Source: Pseudocolwellia sp048296855 (GTDB lineage: Bacteria; Pseudomonadota; Gammaproteobacteria; Enterobacterales; Alteromonadaceae). From it: a stretch of 64,000 nucleotides of DNA. The position numbers and the translations under genes were made by a program. The stretch's first letter is position 1, and each line of letters opens with the position of its first letter. The notes under the pieces are model-generated. The model was given only the letters and a program-made list of their open reading frames with translations, ran no database searches and was not told where the DNA came from. Of the stretch, positions 1 to 9,219 are shown piece by piece. The DNA lies in NCBI GenBank assembly GCA_048296855.1, contig CP182631.1. The stretch is one strand, 5' to 3'.

Positions 1-35
1 CAGGAAATGATTAGAGTCTTCTGCAGGTTTATCAT
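1..35 (-). CDS. Start of a downstream operon gene, cut by the window edge
   Basis: Only 11 codons are visible. An ATG at 35-33 overlaps the TGA stop of the preceding gene in an ATGA arrangement, the usual sign of translational coupling, and the frame stays open to the window edge. The first residues read MINLQKTLIIS. Position suggests a third member of the PepSY operon, but the product cannot be named. Confidence 0.4.
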   Translation of the reverse strand, partial: MINLQKTLIIS

Positions 36-502
36 TGAGCGGTTAATTTTTCAGGTAGGTCCCATTTAGTCACTAGTTGTTCGCCTTGCCAGTCTTCAAT
101 TGTTAGCCAAGCTTTATGTTCTGGCTTCAAGGTGGGAGGTGCAATACCATGCACTTCTTGACCATGTTGGCTACCATGCAAAATGCCTTCATCACCCGCT
201 TGTAATCTAGCGAGCGGTAATGGTTCTTCTCCAATATTTAAATAGGCTTGGCGGATATGCTTCAAGTCACCTCCACTAAAAATAAGCATAAAGTCTTTAG
301 TATAATGGCCTCCATGAATATAAGGTTGTGCTAGATCGTATGGTGTTAATGTTATTTCAAACGAGCCTATTTTTTTAGTCCCCCAATCTTTAGGGAACTC
401 GGGTGTTAACGACTGGTATAAAAAATAAAAAGGTAAAATTAAAACTAGGGCATTTAGCTTGTATTTGTAGCGGTGCCAAAAGGAATTGTTTGCTCGTGCC
501 AT
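32..502 (-). CDS. Hypothetical single-pass membrane protein of the PepSY operon
   Basis: A 156-residue protein with a basic N-terminus, one hydrophobic segment at about residues 15-30, and a mostly polar remainder rich in Gly, His and Pro that should lie in the periplasm. I do not recognise a named family. Its ATG overlaps the stop of the upstream PepSY gene by one base (TAATG), so the two are almost certainly co-translated. It sits opposite a TonB-dependent siderophore receptor, which suggests an accessory role in iron acquisition; this is inference from position only. Confidence 0.6.
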   Translation of the reverse strand: MARANNSFWHRYKYKLNALVLILPFYFLYQSLTPEFPKDWGTKKIGSFEITLTPYDLAQPYIHGGHYTKDFMLIFSGGDLKHIRQAYLNIGEEPLPLARLQAGDEGILHGSQHGQEVHGIAPPTLKPEHKAWLTIEDWQGEQLVTKWDLPEKLTAQ

Positions 503-1725
503 TATTTTTCATCCTGCTGAAGTATTGCTTTAGTATTATTTACAGCTACATACTCTGTTTCTTTTGATGTTGTTTCTATAGTTTCTGAAGGAGTATTTCT
601 TGCCGCTTTTACGGTTCGACTTCCCCACATTAAGAAACCTGTTATAGACATACCCGTTAGTAAAACACCAAAAATAAACCAAATAGCTTTTGTCCATAAA
701 CCTCCAATGGTGCCGTAATGAAGTGGGTTAGCTATATGAGACAAGGTTTGCAAACTTGTCATTTTTTCAGGAGAGCGTTCATCTATAACTTTACCTGTCC
801 AAGGATCAACAACTACACCGTAAGAATATTCATCATGAAAAATAAAGTCACCCGCACCATATAGTTTGTAGGTATCGCGGTTATGCTCTGGCAGCATAAT
901 GTAGCTTTCTTTAAAGTCAGGAAATTTTTGTTGTGCAATAACTAAAGCATCTTGTAACGAAAAAGGTGGAGTGGGTCCTTGAGTAGTAGATTTCACTGGA
1001 GACGTGTTTAATGGGATTTTTTCAATAGCAACAATAGGTGAATGAGGCTCAATATCAATATCAGCATGCCAAATAACAGCTTGCACCAAATACCATAAAC
1101 CCGTTAGGCTCATTAGCATTAAGAACCAAATCGACCAAACTCCTGCCATACGGTGTAGATCAGCTAAAAGTGTTTTTTTACCTTGTTTAATACGTATTTT
1201 AGGTTGAGTAAATGCACGCCAAAAGTTTTTATAAATAACTAAGCCTGTTATAAGTGCGCCAAGCATTACAATAGCCATAGCACAAACAAGGTAATAACCA
1301 ATACTGTAGTTATGATCCCACGGAAATAAAAGCCAGCCATGTAAGGAACGCATAAAGTTTATAAAGGTTATGCTTTGATTAATTTCTTGAATTTTACCTG
1401 TGTATTGGTTGACGTAAGCTATTGCATAAGGTTTGTCGCTATCGGTAAAAATAACAGCATTAACTAGGTAAGGCTCGAAAGCTAATACAAGACTAACTTT
1501 TGCGCTGGGGTAGGCGTCTTGAACAATAGAAGCTAGTTCGTGTGATGACTTTTGACTAAGTTGCTGAGGGTTACTCGCACGAGCATCAGGGTTAGTTAAC
1601 CATGTTAATTCATGACTTATAACCGAAATTGTTCCAGTAAGACATACGAAGCAGAATATTACCCAAATAGGTAACGAAAACCATCCATGAAGCTGAAACC
1701 AAAAGCGATTACTGAGTTTTAACAT
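502..1725 (-). CDS. PepSY-associated membrane protein (PiuB-like)
   Basis: A 407-residue inner-membrane protein with about four hydrophobic helices (near residues 12-35, 140-165, 193-215 and 340-365) and two long periplasmic stretches, the layout of PepSY_TM/PiuB family proteins. The first helix is preceded by FWFQLHGWFSLP, a typical opening for the family. Members lie beside siderophore receptors and are thought to help reduce or release iron at the inner membrane; the exact reaction is not settled. It is divergent from the receptor gene with about 175 bases between them, and the Fur-like sites there could control both directions. The C-terminal tail is Thr/Glu-rich and cytoplasmic. Confidence 0.85.
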   Translation of the reverse strand: MLKLSNRFWFQLHGWFSLPIWVIFCFVCLTGTISVISHELTWLTNPDARASNPQQLSQKSSHELASIVQDAYPSAKVSLVLAFEPYLVNAVIFTDSDKPYAIAYVNQYTGKIQEINQSITFINFMRSLHGWLLFPWDHNYSIGYYLVCAMAIVMLGALITGLVIYKNFWRAFTQPKIRIKQGKKTLLADLHRMAGVWSIWFLMLMSLTGLWYLVQAVIWHADIDIEPHSPIVAIEKIPLNTSPVKSTTQGPTPPFSLQDALVIAQQKFPDFKESYIMLPEHNRDTYKLYGAGDFIFHDEYSYGVVVDPWTGKVIDERSPEKMTSLQTLSHIANPLHYGTIGGLWTKAIWFIFGVLLTGMSITGFLMWGSRTVKAARNTPSETIETTSKETEYVAVNNTKAILQQDEK

Positions 1726-1791
1726 TGCAGTTTAATTAACCTTATACAAAAGGCTTATTCTAATCCAATCAAAACTCATACATCAATAGTT

Positions 1792-1831
1792 AAATGAGAA
1801 TTGTTTTGTTTTTTATATGAGAATGATTCCT
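1792..1831 (+). promoter_or_regulatory. Candidate Fur-binding sites upstream of the TonB receptor
   Basis: Two similar AT-rich blocks, AAATGAGAATTGTTTT at 1792-1807 and TATGAGAATGATTCCTG at 1815-1831, share the GAGAAT core of Fur-regulated promoters. They lie in the divergent spacer between an iron-type receptor and a PepSY operon, where Fur control is expected. The match was made by eye, without a scoring matrix. Confidence 0.5.
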
Positions 1832-1902
1832 GTTTACATTTGTGTTTGTGTGAATGTACAATATCCCTATATTTTCAAATTATTAATTACATAAGGGTAA
1901 AC

Positions 1903-4002
1903 ATGAAACTCAAACGTACTTTTGCACTATCTTCTTTGGTTTTAGCTATGGGGTTTCCAGCATATGCTCAAGAAGCACAGCCAGAAGTTGTCGTTAAGGA
2001 TAATGATAAACAGTTAGAAAAAATATTAATTGTAGGTGTTAGGCATAACCGAGTTAGCCAAGGTGCTACCGGTTTAACAATGGAAATTGATGAAACACCA
2101 CAATCTATCAGTGTTATTACCGCGGATTTAATCAAAAACTATGGTGCTAATAATTTAAATGATGCACTAAAACTTGCACCTGGTATTGGCGTAGAAGAGT
2201 GGGAAACAAATCGCTCTAATTATACTTCTAGAGGTTTTGAAATAAAAAGCACACAAATAGATGGCGTTGGCTTACCAAATGATTGGGGCATAGTTACTGG
2301 TGCAATGGAAGCGTATGGCTACGAAGAAGTCGAAATTATTAGAGGAGCTAATGGACTTTTAACCGGTGTGGGAAATTCTTCAGGCACAATAAACTATGTA
2401 CGTAAACGCCCAACCAATGAAAATGAAGGTGAAGTTGGTTTAACTTTAGGCTCATATAGTAATAAGCGTCTAAATGCTGATTACTCAATGTTATTAACTG
2501 AAAGTGGTAGCTGGGCGGCTAGATTTGTTGTCGCAACTGAAGAAAAAGAGTCACACCTTGATGGTTTAGAAAATGACCGTAGTTATTTCTACGGTGTAGT
2601 AGATGGCCAATTAACTGAAAACTCTACACTTGCAGCGGGCTTCTCTTATCAAGATGCTAACACTGACAACAACATGTGGGGTGGTTTAGTATTTAACTAT
2701 ACAGACGGTACTCAAGCTGAATGGGATACAAGCGACACAACAACACAAGATTGGGCAATGTGGGACACTATCAGCACTTCAGGTTTTATTGAGTATGCTT
2801 ACCTATTTGATAATGATTGGGAGGTAAAACTTACATACAACAAGCAGAATTTTGAAGATAAAAGTAAATTATTCTATGCATCAGGAACAATCGATAAAGA
2901 AACTAAATTAGGCTTAGGGGGCTGGCCGGGCAGATACGATAGTGAATTTAGTTCAGATATTATTGACTTAACAGCTGTTGGCAAATATAGCTTATTCGGT
3001 AAACAGCATGAAGTGATATTTGGCGCAAGTAGAGCTAAAAGTAACCAATTGAGATTCGATTACCCGTTTGATTATGCTACGACACCAGCATTTGGGCCAA
3101 CACCTAGTTTTCCTTATGCACAAGATGCAATACCAGAACCTGTTTGGGGCGCAAAACATAAGTATTCAGATATTGACGTAACTTTAACGAGACTTTTTGG
3201 TTCAACCAAGTTTAATATTTTAGATAACTTATTTGTGATTGCAGGCTTTAATGCTATTGAATATAAGCGTGTGGGTGTTAACACTACTGTTGATATTGAT
3301 AATGATGAAAGCGAGATAAGCCCTTATGGAGGGATAACTTACTCAATTACAGAAGATGTTAATGCTTATGTGAGTTATTCAGATATATATCAACCTCAAG
3401 AGCAATATAATTTAGAAGGTGAGTTTTTAATGCCTACCAAAGGTGTAAATTATGAAGCGGGTATAAAAACGCAATGGCTTGATAATAATTTACTTACCAC
3501 CTTTGCCGTATTTACTGCAGAGCAAGAGAATTTAGCAACATATGCAGGTTTAAATCCCGCAGGACAGTTTTTTTACAAAGGAACGAATACTAAGTCAGAG
3601 GGATTTGAAGTTGAAGTTGTTGGTAATGTAACTGATAACTTGAATGTATTACTTTCTTATACGTTATTAAGCGTAGAAGATTTTAGCGGTGAAAACGCTA
3701 ATGAATGGGCGCCAAGAAATGCGATTAGTTTTTCTGTAGATTATACTTTACCAGAAATGCCAGAATTTACATTCGGAGTAGGAGGGAAGTGGCAATCAAA
3801 GACTCATAATTCTACATATGGTGTTGACCAAGATGCTTACTTACTTGTAAATGCTTTTGCTAGTTGGGATATTTCAGAGCAACTTAACCTTCAAGCTAAT
3901 ATTAATAATATAACTGATGAAAAATATATAAATAGTTTGATAAATGTAGGTTATTACGGAGCTCCTGTTAACGGAACGCTTGCTTTAACTTATAGTTTTT
4001 AA
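1903..4002 (+). CDS. TonB-dependent siderophore receptor
   Basis: A 699-residue outer-membrane receptor for a ferric siderophore. The start at 1903 is chosen because it follows an AAGGG ribosome site and opens directly into a signal peptide (MKLKRTFALSSLVLAMG, cleavage after AYA). A plug domain follows (about residues 50-170, with DETPQSISVIT, then EIIRGANGLLTGVGNSSGTI), then a 22-strand barrel ending in the C-terminal signature LALTYSF. Length and the DETPQS motif fit the FhuA/FpvA/FoxA siderophore branch. An in-frame ATG at 1801 would add 34 residues of non-signal sequence over the Fur-like site and is unlikely. The ligand cannot be told from sequence. The gene is monocistronic, with a terminator immediately after. 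Confidence 0.92.
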   Translation: MKLKRTFALSSLVLAMGFPAYAQEAQPEVVVKDNDKQLEKILIVGVRHNRVSQGATGLTMEIDETPQSISVITADLIKNYGANNLNDALKLAPGIGVEEWETNRSNYTSRGFEIKSTQIDGVGLPNDWGIVTGAMEAYGYEEVEIIRGANGLLTGVGNSSGTINYVRKRPTNENEGEVGLTLGSYSNKRLNADYSMLLTESGSWAARFVVATEEKESHLDGLENDRSYFYGVVDGQLTENSTLAAGFSYQDANTDNNMWGGLVFNYTDGTQAEWDTSDTTTQDWAMWDTISTSGFIEYAYLFDNDWEVKLTYNKQNFEDKSKLFYASGTIDKETKLGLGGWPGRYDSEFSSDIIDLTAVGKYSLFGKQHEVIFGASRAKSNQLRFDYPFDYATTPAFGPTPSFPYAQDAIPEPVWGAKHKYSDIDVTLTRLFGSTKFNILDNLFVIAGFNAIEYKRVGVNTTVDIDNDESEISPYGGITYSITEDVNAYVSYSDIYQPQEQYNLEGEFLMPTKGVNYEAGIKTQWLDNNLLTTFAVFTAEQENLATYAGLNPAGQFFYKGTNTKSEGFEVEVVGNVTDNLNVLLSYTLLSVEDFSGENANEWAPRNAISFSVDYTLPEMPEFTFGVGGKWQSKTHNSTYGVDQDAYLLVNAFASWDISEQLNLQANINNITDEKYINSLINVGYYGAPVNGTLALTYSF

Positions 4003-4019
4003 ATAACTAGATATTGGAA

Positions 4020-4055
4020 GTGAATTAAGTTAGTTAAAAGCTTAATTCACTTTTT
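4020..4055 (+). terminator. Rho-independent terminator of the TonB receptor gene
   Basis: A perfect 10-bp stem, GTGAATTAAG at 4020-4029 and CTTAATTCAC at 4041-4050, is followed by five T residues. It begins 18 bases after the receptor stop codon. Confidence 0.8.
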
Positions 4056-4158
4056 AATTGTTCTTGTATTGGCTCTTAAGCTTCAGAGCAATACGGGAGA
4101 AGGGACTAGGCTAATGTAAAGTTCAGCAAGGGAAGTTTTACAGAGCCACATTGTTCAA

Positions 4159-4422
4159 TTAAATATGATGTAATTTCATAAATTTAAGCGCTTTATCTAC
4201 AGCTTCCTTAACATTACTTTCCATTTCAAATCGCTCAGAAGCCGGTAAATAAAAAGCCATATCTACTTCATGTCTAATATAACGGGTAGGGAGTTGATTA
4301 AGAACTACACAAGTCAGATCTGCTATAAAATCATCATCGTATTTTTCGTCTATTTTTAATTTAGTAAAATGTTGTGAAACTAAGTTTTCATAATAGTTAT
4401 GAATGTCATCAGCTATTTTCAT
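4159..4422 (-). CDS. ComFB-like protein
   Basis: A small acidic 87-residue protein. The central stretch, with VVLNQLPTRYIRHEVDMAFYL at about residues 38-58, matches the conserved core of the late-competence ComFB family (small helical proteins; cyanobacterial relatives have been reported to bind cyclic dinucleotides). Its role in gammaproteobacteria is not established. The ATG at 4422 follows AAGGGAATTTCA, an adequate ribosome site. It is monocistronic, with PriC further downstream on the map but separately transcribed. A competence role would fit with ComEC in the same window but is not shown by linkage. Confidence 0.65.
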   Translation of the reverse strand: MKIADDIHNYYENLVSQHFTKLKIDEKYDDDFIADLTCVVLNQLPTRYIRHEVDMAFYLPASERFEMESNVKEAVDKALKFMKLHHI

Positions 4423-4614
4423 TGAAATTCCCTTAAATTATTCAGCTAAAATTTAGTATAGGCCAATTTAACATTTTACGAGTTGTTATTTAAAGAGGAA
4501 TATAAAAGTTATTTAATTCTGTCTTGGATAGGGGGAATGAAGTGTGATAAATAATTTAAAATAAATTTAATTATTATAAATCAATGGATTAATGTGTTTT
4601 TTAGGTGGGTGAAC

Positions 4615-5226
4615 TTAATTCCGACTTTCAAATTTAACTATATCAGCTTCTATTTTTGAAATAGCTTGTCTACAACGACCTAAGCGTTGATGTAAAGCGA
4701 GTACTTCTTGTGATATTTTTTCTTCAGTAAACTTTGAAGACCTGATACGTTCTTGTTCTTTATCTTGTAGCATTTGTGATAGACGCCGTTCAAACTCATG
4801 ATGTTCTGATAAGTTTTGATACAGATTTTGGCTGGGTTGAATAACAGCTTTAATTGCTTTTTTATAGCGACGATTTTTTATAGCATTTAATCTGTTTTGA
4901 GCTTCATTATGGATATTACTATTCGATTGAAATGCATTGTAAAGGGATGTTATTTGTTTTTCTAATAGCTCAATTTGATATTTTACCAAGTCATTATTTT
5001 GATTTTTAATTAAACGTTCTAACTGTATTGTTTTATTTTTAATTTCTATAACGTAGTCAGAAAATAAGTCGCTGTTTGTACTAAATAAATCAATTGAAAA
5101 TAATGGTGAATCTTGCAATAACTTATGAGCTTTTAATTTACTGTTATTATTATCAAGTTCTAAAGCTGTTTGCTCTAACTCAGCTAAAATTTTATATATT
5201 TTTTTTATAGAAACAGAGTTTTTCAT
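4615..5226 (-). CDS. priC: Primosomal replication protein N'' (PriC)
   Basis: A 203-residue, helix-rich, charged protein. The C-terminal half contains LYQNLSEHHEFERRLSQM and VLALHQRLGRCRQAIS, closely resembling the conserved PriC signature; E. coli PriC is slightly shorter (about 175). PriC recognises stalled forks and reloads DnaB through SSB and DnaC, acting in the cytoplasm. The start lies only ten bases downstream of the TauE/SafE-like gene on the same strand, so the two probably form a transcriptional unit. The N-terminal third is Asn-rich and poorly conserved. Confidence 0.85.
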   Translation of the reverse strand: MKNSVSIKKIYKILAELEQTALELDNNNSKLKAHKLLQDSPLFSIDLFSTNSDLFSDYVIEIKNKTIQLERLIKNQNNDLVKYQIELLEKQITSLYNAFQSNSNIHNEAQNRLNAIKNRRYKKAIKAVIQPSQNLYQNLSEHHEFERRLSQMLQDKEQERIRSSKFTEEKISQEVLALHQRLGRCRQAISKIEADIVKFESRN

Positions 5227-5235
5227 CGGTTAGTT

Positions 5236-6009
5236 TTACCAAGCCTGATAGGCTAAATTAATAGCCATTCCAATAACAATAACAGCAAATACAGGTCGAA
5301 TAAACTTACTGCCTAATTTTATAGCAAAATGCGATCCTACCATTGCTCCTAACATAATAAAAATACCAATCGATAAACCTAAAATAAAGTTTACATGGCC
5401 CAAATAAATGAAAGTTAATAAGCTAAAAAAATTACTGATAAAGTTTGTTGAACGCGCTAATCCACTACTGATCAGAATATTCGTTTTATAGAGAATAGTA
5501 GAAGATACCGTCCAGAATGCTCCAGTGCCAGGGCCTGCAACACCATCATAAAATCCTAATGTTAATCCTTGAATGATCTGTTTTAATAATAACTGTTTGT
5601 TTTCTTTAGGGAGTTCAGAGGATTCTTTTATTACATTTTTAGCGAATACCGTGTAAATAGCGGTGATAACTATAATAAGAGGTAAAGCTTTTTCTAAGAA
5701 TTCAGTACTTAAGTAATTTACAACGAATGTGCCAAAAATAGCTCCTAATGCAGTTGTATATAATGAATACCTCCAAAATTTTGGGTTAAAAAGCTTATTT
5801 TTATAAAATGCTACAGATGCAGTAAAAGATCCAAACGATGCGGCTAATTTATTTGTACCCAGAGCCATGTGAGGCGGTAGGCCAGATGTTAATAATGCAG
5901 GTATTGTTAGCATTCCACCACCTCCAGCTATCGCGTCAATCATTCCTGCACAAAAGCCAATGCCACATAAGGTCATCCATGTATTTATATCAAGTACTGC
6001 ATCGATCAA
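5236..6009 (-). CDS. TauE/SafE family permease (YfcA-like)
   Basis: A 257-residue inner-membrane protein with seven to eight hydrophobic helices. The opening stretch with GFCAGMIDAIAGGGGMLTIP is the hallmark of the YfcA branch of the TauE/SafE family, and a second diagnostic stretch, FYDGVAGPGTGAFW, lies near residue 153. The family exports sulfite, sulfoacetate or related organosulfur anions; the substrate of YfcA members is unproven. It is the first gene of a likely two-gene unit with priC. Confidence 0.85.
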   Translation of the reverse strand: MIDAVLDINTWMTLCGIGFCAGMIDAIAGGGGMLTIPALLTSGLPPHMALGTNKLAASFGSFTASVAFYKNKLFNPKFWRYSLYTTALGAIFGTFVVNYLSTEFLEKALPLIIVITAIYTVFAKNVIKESSELPKENKQLLLKQIIQGLTLGFYDGVAGPGTGAFWTVSSTILYKTNILISSGLARSTNFISNFFSLLTFIYLGHVNFILGLSIGIFIMLGAMVGSHFAIKLGSKFIRPVFAVIVIGMAINLAYQAW

Positions 6010-6560
6010 AATAGTTTCCTAGGTATTCTTAAAATTTTGGGCGACATTATACCATAACCATAACGTAAGGCCTTTTATCATTTAGGCCTAACTTCTCAGA
6101 TTAAATAAACATCAATTAATATTATGTTAAGAAACATCCCATATTTGTTTGTCGGTTAAAAACGAATAAAAAATGAACTTATTTGTTTTAAATTAACCAA
6201 AAAGTAACTTTTATCGTAAGAATGTTTGACTTAGTACGAATGAATTAGTAAAACATACGACGGCAAATATAAATGTAGTGGTGAAACTCACTGGTCTGAG
6301 GAGTAAGCACTTATTATAATTACTGATAAAAATATTATTCATGTGTAGTAATTTGTCGGGGTATAACATTATAAAACACAATATAAATCTTCTATAACGT
6401 TTCGTTATAAACCCATTCTCAGTAGTTGACAGAAATGTCATGTGAGAATATCGTATTGTTCTTATTCTAGAGAAATAAAATAATACCTTTATTAAGATTT
6501 TTTCATTTGCGTTAACAATAATATTTGTTATCAAAATTCAATAGCAATTGGTTGGGAACT
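6010..6560. other. Intergenic region upstream of the TonB2 operon
   Basis: About 550 AT-rich bases between two divergent units. A reverse open frame at 6211-6534 shows no signal peptide, domain or ribosome site and is not called. Near 6444-6467 the arms AGAATA and TATTCT in an AT-rich context look weakly Fur-like, and another AT-rich block with AACAATAAT lies at 6513-6531. These are where promoter and iron control of the TonB operon would be expected, but the matches are poor. Confidence 0.35.
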
Positions 6561-7340
6561 ATGTCCAAATTAAGTAAAAAAAGCCTTATCGCTTCTTCAG
6601 TGATTGGCGCATTAACATTAGCAGCGAGCACTTTTGCAGTTGCAGATCAGTTAACTGATCTACAATCAGCAGAAGCGCGTACTTTCAAAGCATCGATTAA
6701 GTCACAACAAAAAATCGAAAGCATCTATGAGCAAACTATTGATCTTCTAGGTGAATACCGTAATACAGTTGATGAAGCTGAGGTGTTATCTGGTTATAAC
6801 GATCATGTTCAACTTATGGTTAACGATCAACTTAAGAATATTGCCTCTTTACAAAAGCAAATTGACGGTGTTGATAAGATTAAGCAGGGTGTTGTTCCTT
6901 TAATGTATAAAATGATTGAAACATTAGAAAAGTTCGTAGAACTTGATGTTCCAATGAATATTGATACACGTAAAGAACGCATCGAAACTTTACGTACTGT
7001 AATGGGTGACTCTAACGTTACTACATCAGAGCAGTTTCGTTTAGTACTTGAAGCATATGAAATTGAAGCTAACTACGGTACTGCTTTCGAGTCTTACCAA
7101 GGTGAACTTGATTTAGGCGATCGTACTATTACTGCTGATTTCGTTTACATGGGCCGAATTGCTTTCTTAGCTCAGTCTTTAGATATGAAAAACGCTTGGG
7201 TATGGAATAATGAAACTCGCTCTTGGGAAGAACTTGGGGATGAGTACATTAAAGCCGTTAAATCAACTATTGCAATGGCACGTAAGCAATTACCGATGGA
7301 TTTAACTAAATTACCAGTTTTCGCAGCAGGAGCTAAATAA
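6561..7340 (+). CDS. DUF3450 periplasmic protein of the TonB2 system
   Basis: A 259-residue exported protein. The start at 6561 opens straight into a signal peptide (MSKLSKKSLIASSVIGALTL, cleavage after AVA). An upstream in-frame ATG at 6525 adds 12 residues and weakens the signal. The mature part is helical and coiled-coil prone (about residues 30-120), fitting DUF3450. In marine gammaproteobacteria this family is found as the first gene of operons encoding TtpC, ExbB, ExbD, TonB and a TPR protein, and probably contributes to energy transduction in the periplasm. The stop overlaps the next ATG (TAATG). Confidence 0.85.
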   Translation: MSKLSKKSLIASSVIGALTLAASTFAVADQLTDLQSAEARTFKASIKSQQKIESIYEQTIDLLGEYRNTVDEAEVLSGYNDHVQLMVNDQLKNIASLQKQIDGVDKIKQGVVPLMYKMIETLEKFVELDVPMNIDTRKERIETLRTVMGDSNVTTSEQFRLVLEAYEIEANYGTAFESYQGELDLGDRTITADFVYMGRIAFLAQSLDMKNAWVWNNETRSWEELGDEYIKAVKSTIAMARKQLPMDLTKLPVFAAGAK

Positions 7341-8683
7341 TGAAAAAGTTTCTTAATTATGTAATGCTTACTGCTTCTTTTACATTAGCAGCATCGGCAT
7401 CAGCTAATGATTTAAATAAGTTATTAGAGCAAGTTAAAGCGGATAGAATTTCTGAAGCTAAACTTGATAAAAAACGTGAAGCAGAATTTATTGCTGCTAG
7501 AGCGGACAAACAAGCATTATTGAATAAAGCTAAACAAGAGTTAGCTAACCAAAATGCTCGTAATAAACGTTTAACTAAAGAATATGCTGCAAATGAAATT
7601 ACGCTAGCACAAAAAGAAGTTGAACTAGATAACGCAAAAGGTACTTTAGGTGAAATGTTTGGTGTAAGTCGTTCTGCAGCAGCTGACGCTTTTGGTCAAA
7701 TATCATCTTCAATCGTTAGTGCTCAATACCCAGGTCGTGGTGAAGCATTAAGCCGCATTGCTAACTCTAAAGAAATTCCAGCGTTAGAAGATTTAGAAGA
7801 ATTATGGTTTGCGCTACAAACTGAAATGACTCAGTCAGGTGAAGTTGCACAGTTTACTGCAGAAGTAACTAACCTAGATGGCTCTAAGTCTACCGAAACA
7901 ATCACTCGTATAGGTACATTTAACTTAGTATCTGATGCTGGTTACTTAACTTATAACGATGAAGTTGCTCAAGTTCAGCCTTTAGCTAAGCAACCTGCTG
8001 GCTATATTTCAGGTACAGCTTCAGACTTCTTTAACACTTCATCAGGCTACGCTCCTGTTTACGTAGATCCATCTCGTGGCGGTATCTTAGCTCTTGAAAC
8101 TCGTAAACGTACTTTAATGGAATTTTACCATCAAGGTGCTGAAGTTGGATATGCGATTACTGCATTATTATTCTTAGGTTGTTTAATTGCTCTTGAGCGT
8201 TTAATTGTTCTAGGTTCAATGAGTTCTAAAATTAAAGCTCAAGAGAAAAACCTTGATACACCTAATGAAAACAATCCACTAGGTCGTTTACTTAAAATTT
8301 ACCATGACAACAAGTCAGTTGATGCTGAAACGCTTGAACTTAAACTTGATGAAGGTATTTTACGCGAAACACCAAAAGTTGACCGTGGTATTAACTTAAT
8401 CAAAATGTTTGCTGCAATAGCTCCATTAATGGGTCTATTAGGTACAGTTATCGGTATGATCATGACGTTCCAAACAATCACATTATTTGGTACAGGTGAC
8501 CCGAAAATTATGGCAGGTAATATATCTCTAGCTCTTGTTACAACAGCGTTAGGTTTGATTTGTGCTTTACCTCTAATACTAATTCACAGTGTAATTGCTG
8601 GTCGTAGTAAATCTGTTCTGCAAAAACTAGACGAGCAAAGCGCTGGTTTAATCGCTGCAATCGCAGAGAAGGAGTCTAAATAA
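7340..8683 (+). CDS. ttpC: TonB2-system component TtpC (MotA/TolQ/ExbB family)
   Basis: A 447-residue protein in two parts. An N-terminal signal peptide (to about residue 22) and a long charged coiled coil (about 25-100) form a periplasmic extension. The C-terminal 190 residues are a MotA/TolQ/ExbB proton-channel domain with three helices, containing GINLIKMFAAIAPLMGLLGT and the GNISLALVTTALGL stretch. In Vibrio, TtpC is an extra ExbB-like subunit required by TonB2 systems. It overlaps its neighbours by one base on both sides (TAATG), showing tight translational coupling in the operon. Confidence 0.88.
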   Translation: MKKFLNYVMLTASFTLAASASANDLNKLLEQVKADRISEAKLDKKREAEFIAARADKQALLNKAKQELANQNARNKRLTKEYAANEITLAQKEVELDNAKGTLGEMFGVSRSAAADAFGQISSSIVSAQYPGRGEALSRIANSKEIPALEDLEELWFALQTEMTQSGEVAQFTAEVTNLDGSKSTETITRIGTFNLVSDAGYLTYNDEVAQVQPLAKQPAGYISGTASDFFNTSSGYAPVYVDPSRGGILALETRKRTLMEFYHQGAEVGYAITALLFLGCLIALERLIVLGSMSSKIKAQEKNLDTPNENNPLGRLLKIYHDNKSVDAETLELKLDEGILRETPKVDRGINLIKMFAAIAPLMGLLGTVIGMIMTFQTITLFGTGDPKIMAGNISLALVTTALGLICALPLILIHSVIAGRSKSVLQKLDEQSAGLIAAIAEKESK

Positions 8684-9207
8684 TGTTATTCCTGATAGAG
8701 CTTATAGAATCTGTCAGGAGTTTTATTGCGACAGGTGGTAATGTACTTTATGTTGTTGCCTTCGCTCTCTTTTTGATGTGGATTTTGATGATTGAACGTT
8801 ATTGGTTTTTATCATCAGTGTACCCAAAAATGAAAGACGATATCGTTGGACGTTGGGATGCACGTGAAGACACTACGTCTTGGTATGCACATCGTATTAG
8901 AGATACTTGGATCTCCGAAGCGACAGAATTATTAGAGCAACGTATGCTCACAATTAGAACTTTAGTAGCTATGTGTCCTCTTATTGGATTACTAGGTACG
9001 GTTACAGGTATGATAGGTGTGTTTGAAGTTATGGCACAACAAGGTACTGGTAACCCACGTTTAATGGCTTCAGGTATATCTATGGCGACAATTCCTACAA
9101 TGGCAGGAATGGTAGCAGCTTTATCAGGTGTATTTTTTAGCTCAAGATTAGACGCTAAAGTTAAACTAGCAAAGGCTAAACTGGTTGACAGTTTACCTCA
9201 TCACTAG
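8683..9207 (+). CDS. exbB: ExbB-type proton-channel subunit of the TonB2 system
   Basis: A 174-residue inner-membrane protein, short for ExbB and typical of ExbB2. Helix 1 is at about residues 16-38, and the paired helices 2-3 at about 95-125 and 130-155 carry LVAMCPLIGLLGTVTGMIGVF and ASGISMATIPTMAGMVAAL, with the polar Thr residues expected in the proton path. With ExbD it forms the proton-motive-force-driven motor that energises TonB. Its ATG overlaps the ttpC stop, and exbD begins 13 bases downstream. Confidence 0.9.
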   Translation: MLFLIELIESVRSFIATGGNVLYVVAFALFLMWILMIERYWFLSSVYPKMKDDIVGRWDAREDTTSWYAHRIRDTWISEATELLEQRMLTIRTLVAMCPLIGLLGTVTGMIGVFEVMAQQGTGNPRLMASGISMATIPTMAGMVAALSGVFFSSRLDAKVKLAKAKLVDSLPHH

Positions 9208-9219
9208 AGAGAAATTCGA

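Noticed and set aside
1801..1902. Upstream ATG extending the siderophore receptor by 34 residues
   Set aside because: The extension covers the Fur-like site and precedes a clear signal peptide with its own ribosome site at 1903.
6211..6534. 107-codon reverse open frame upstream of the TonB2 operon
   Set aside because: No ribosome site, no domain, composition of spacer DNA, and it overlaps the expected promoter region of the operon.
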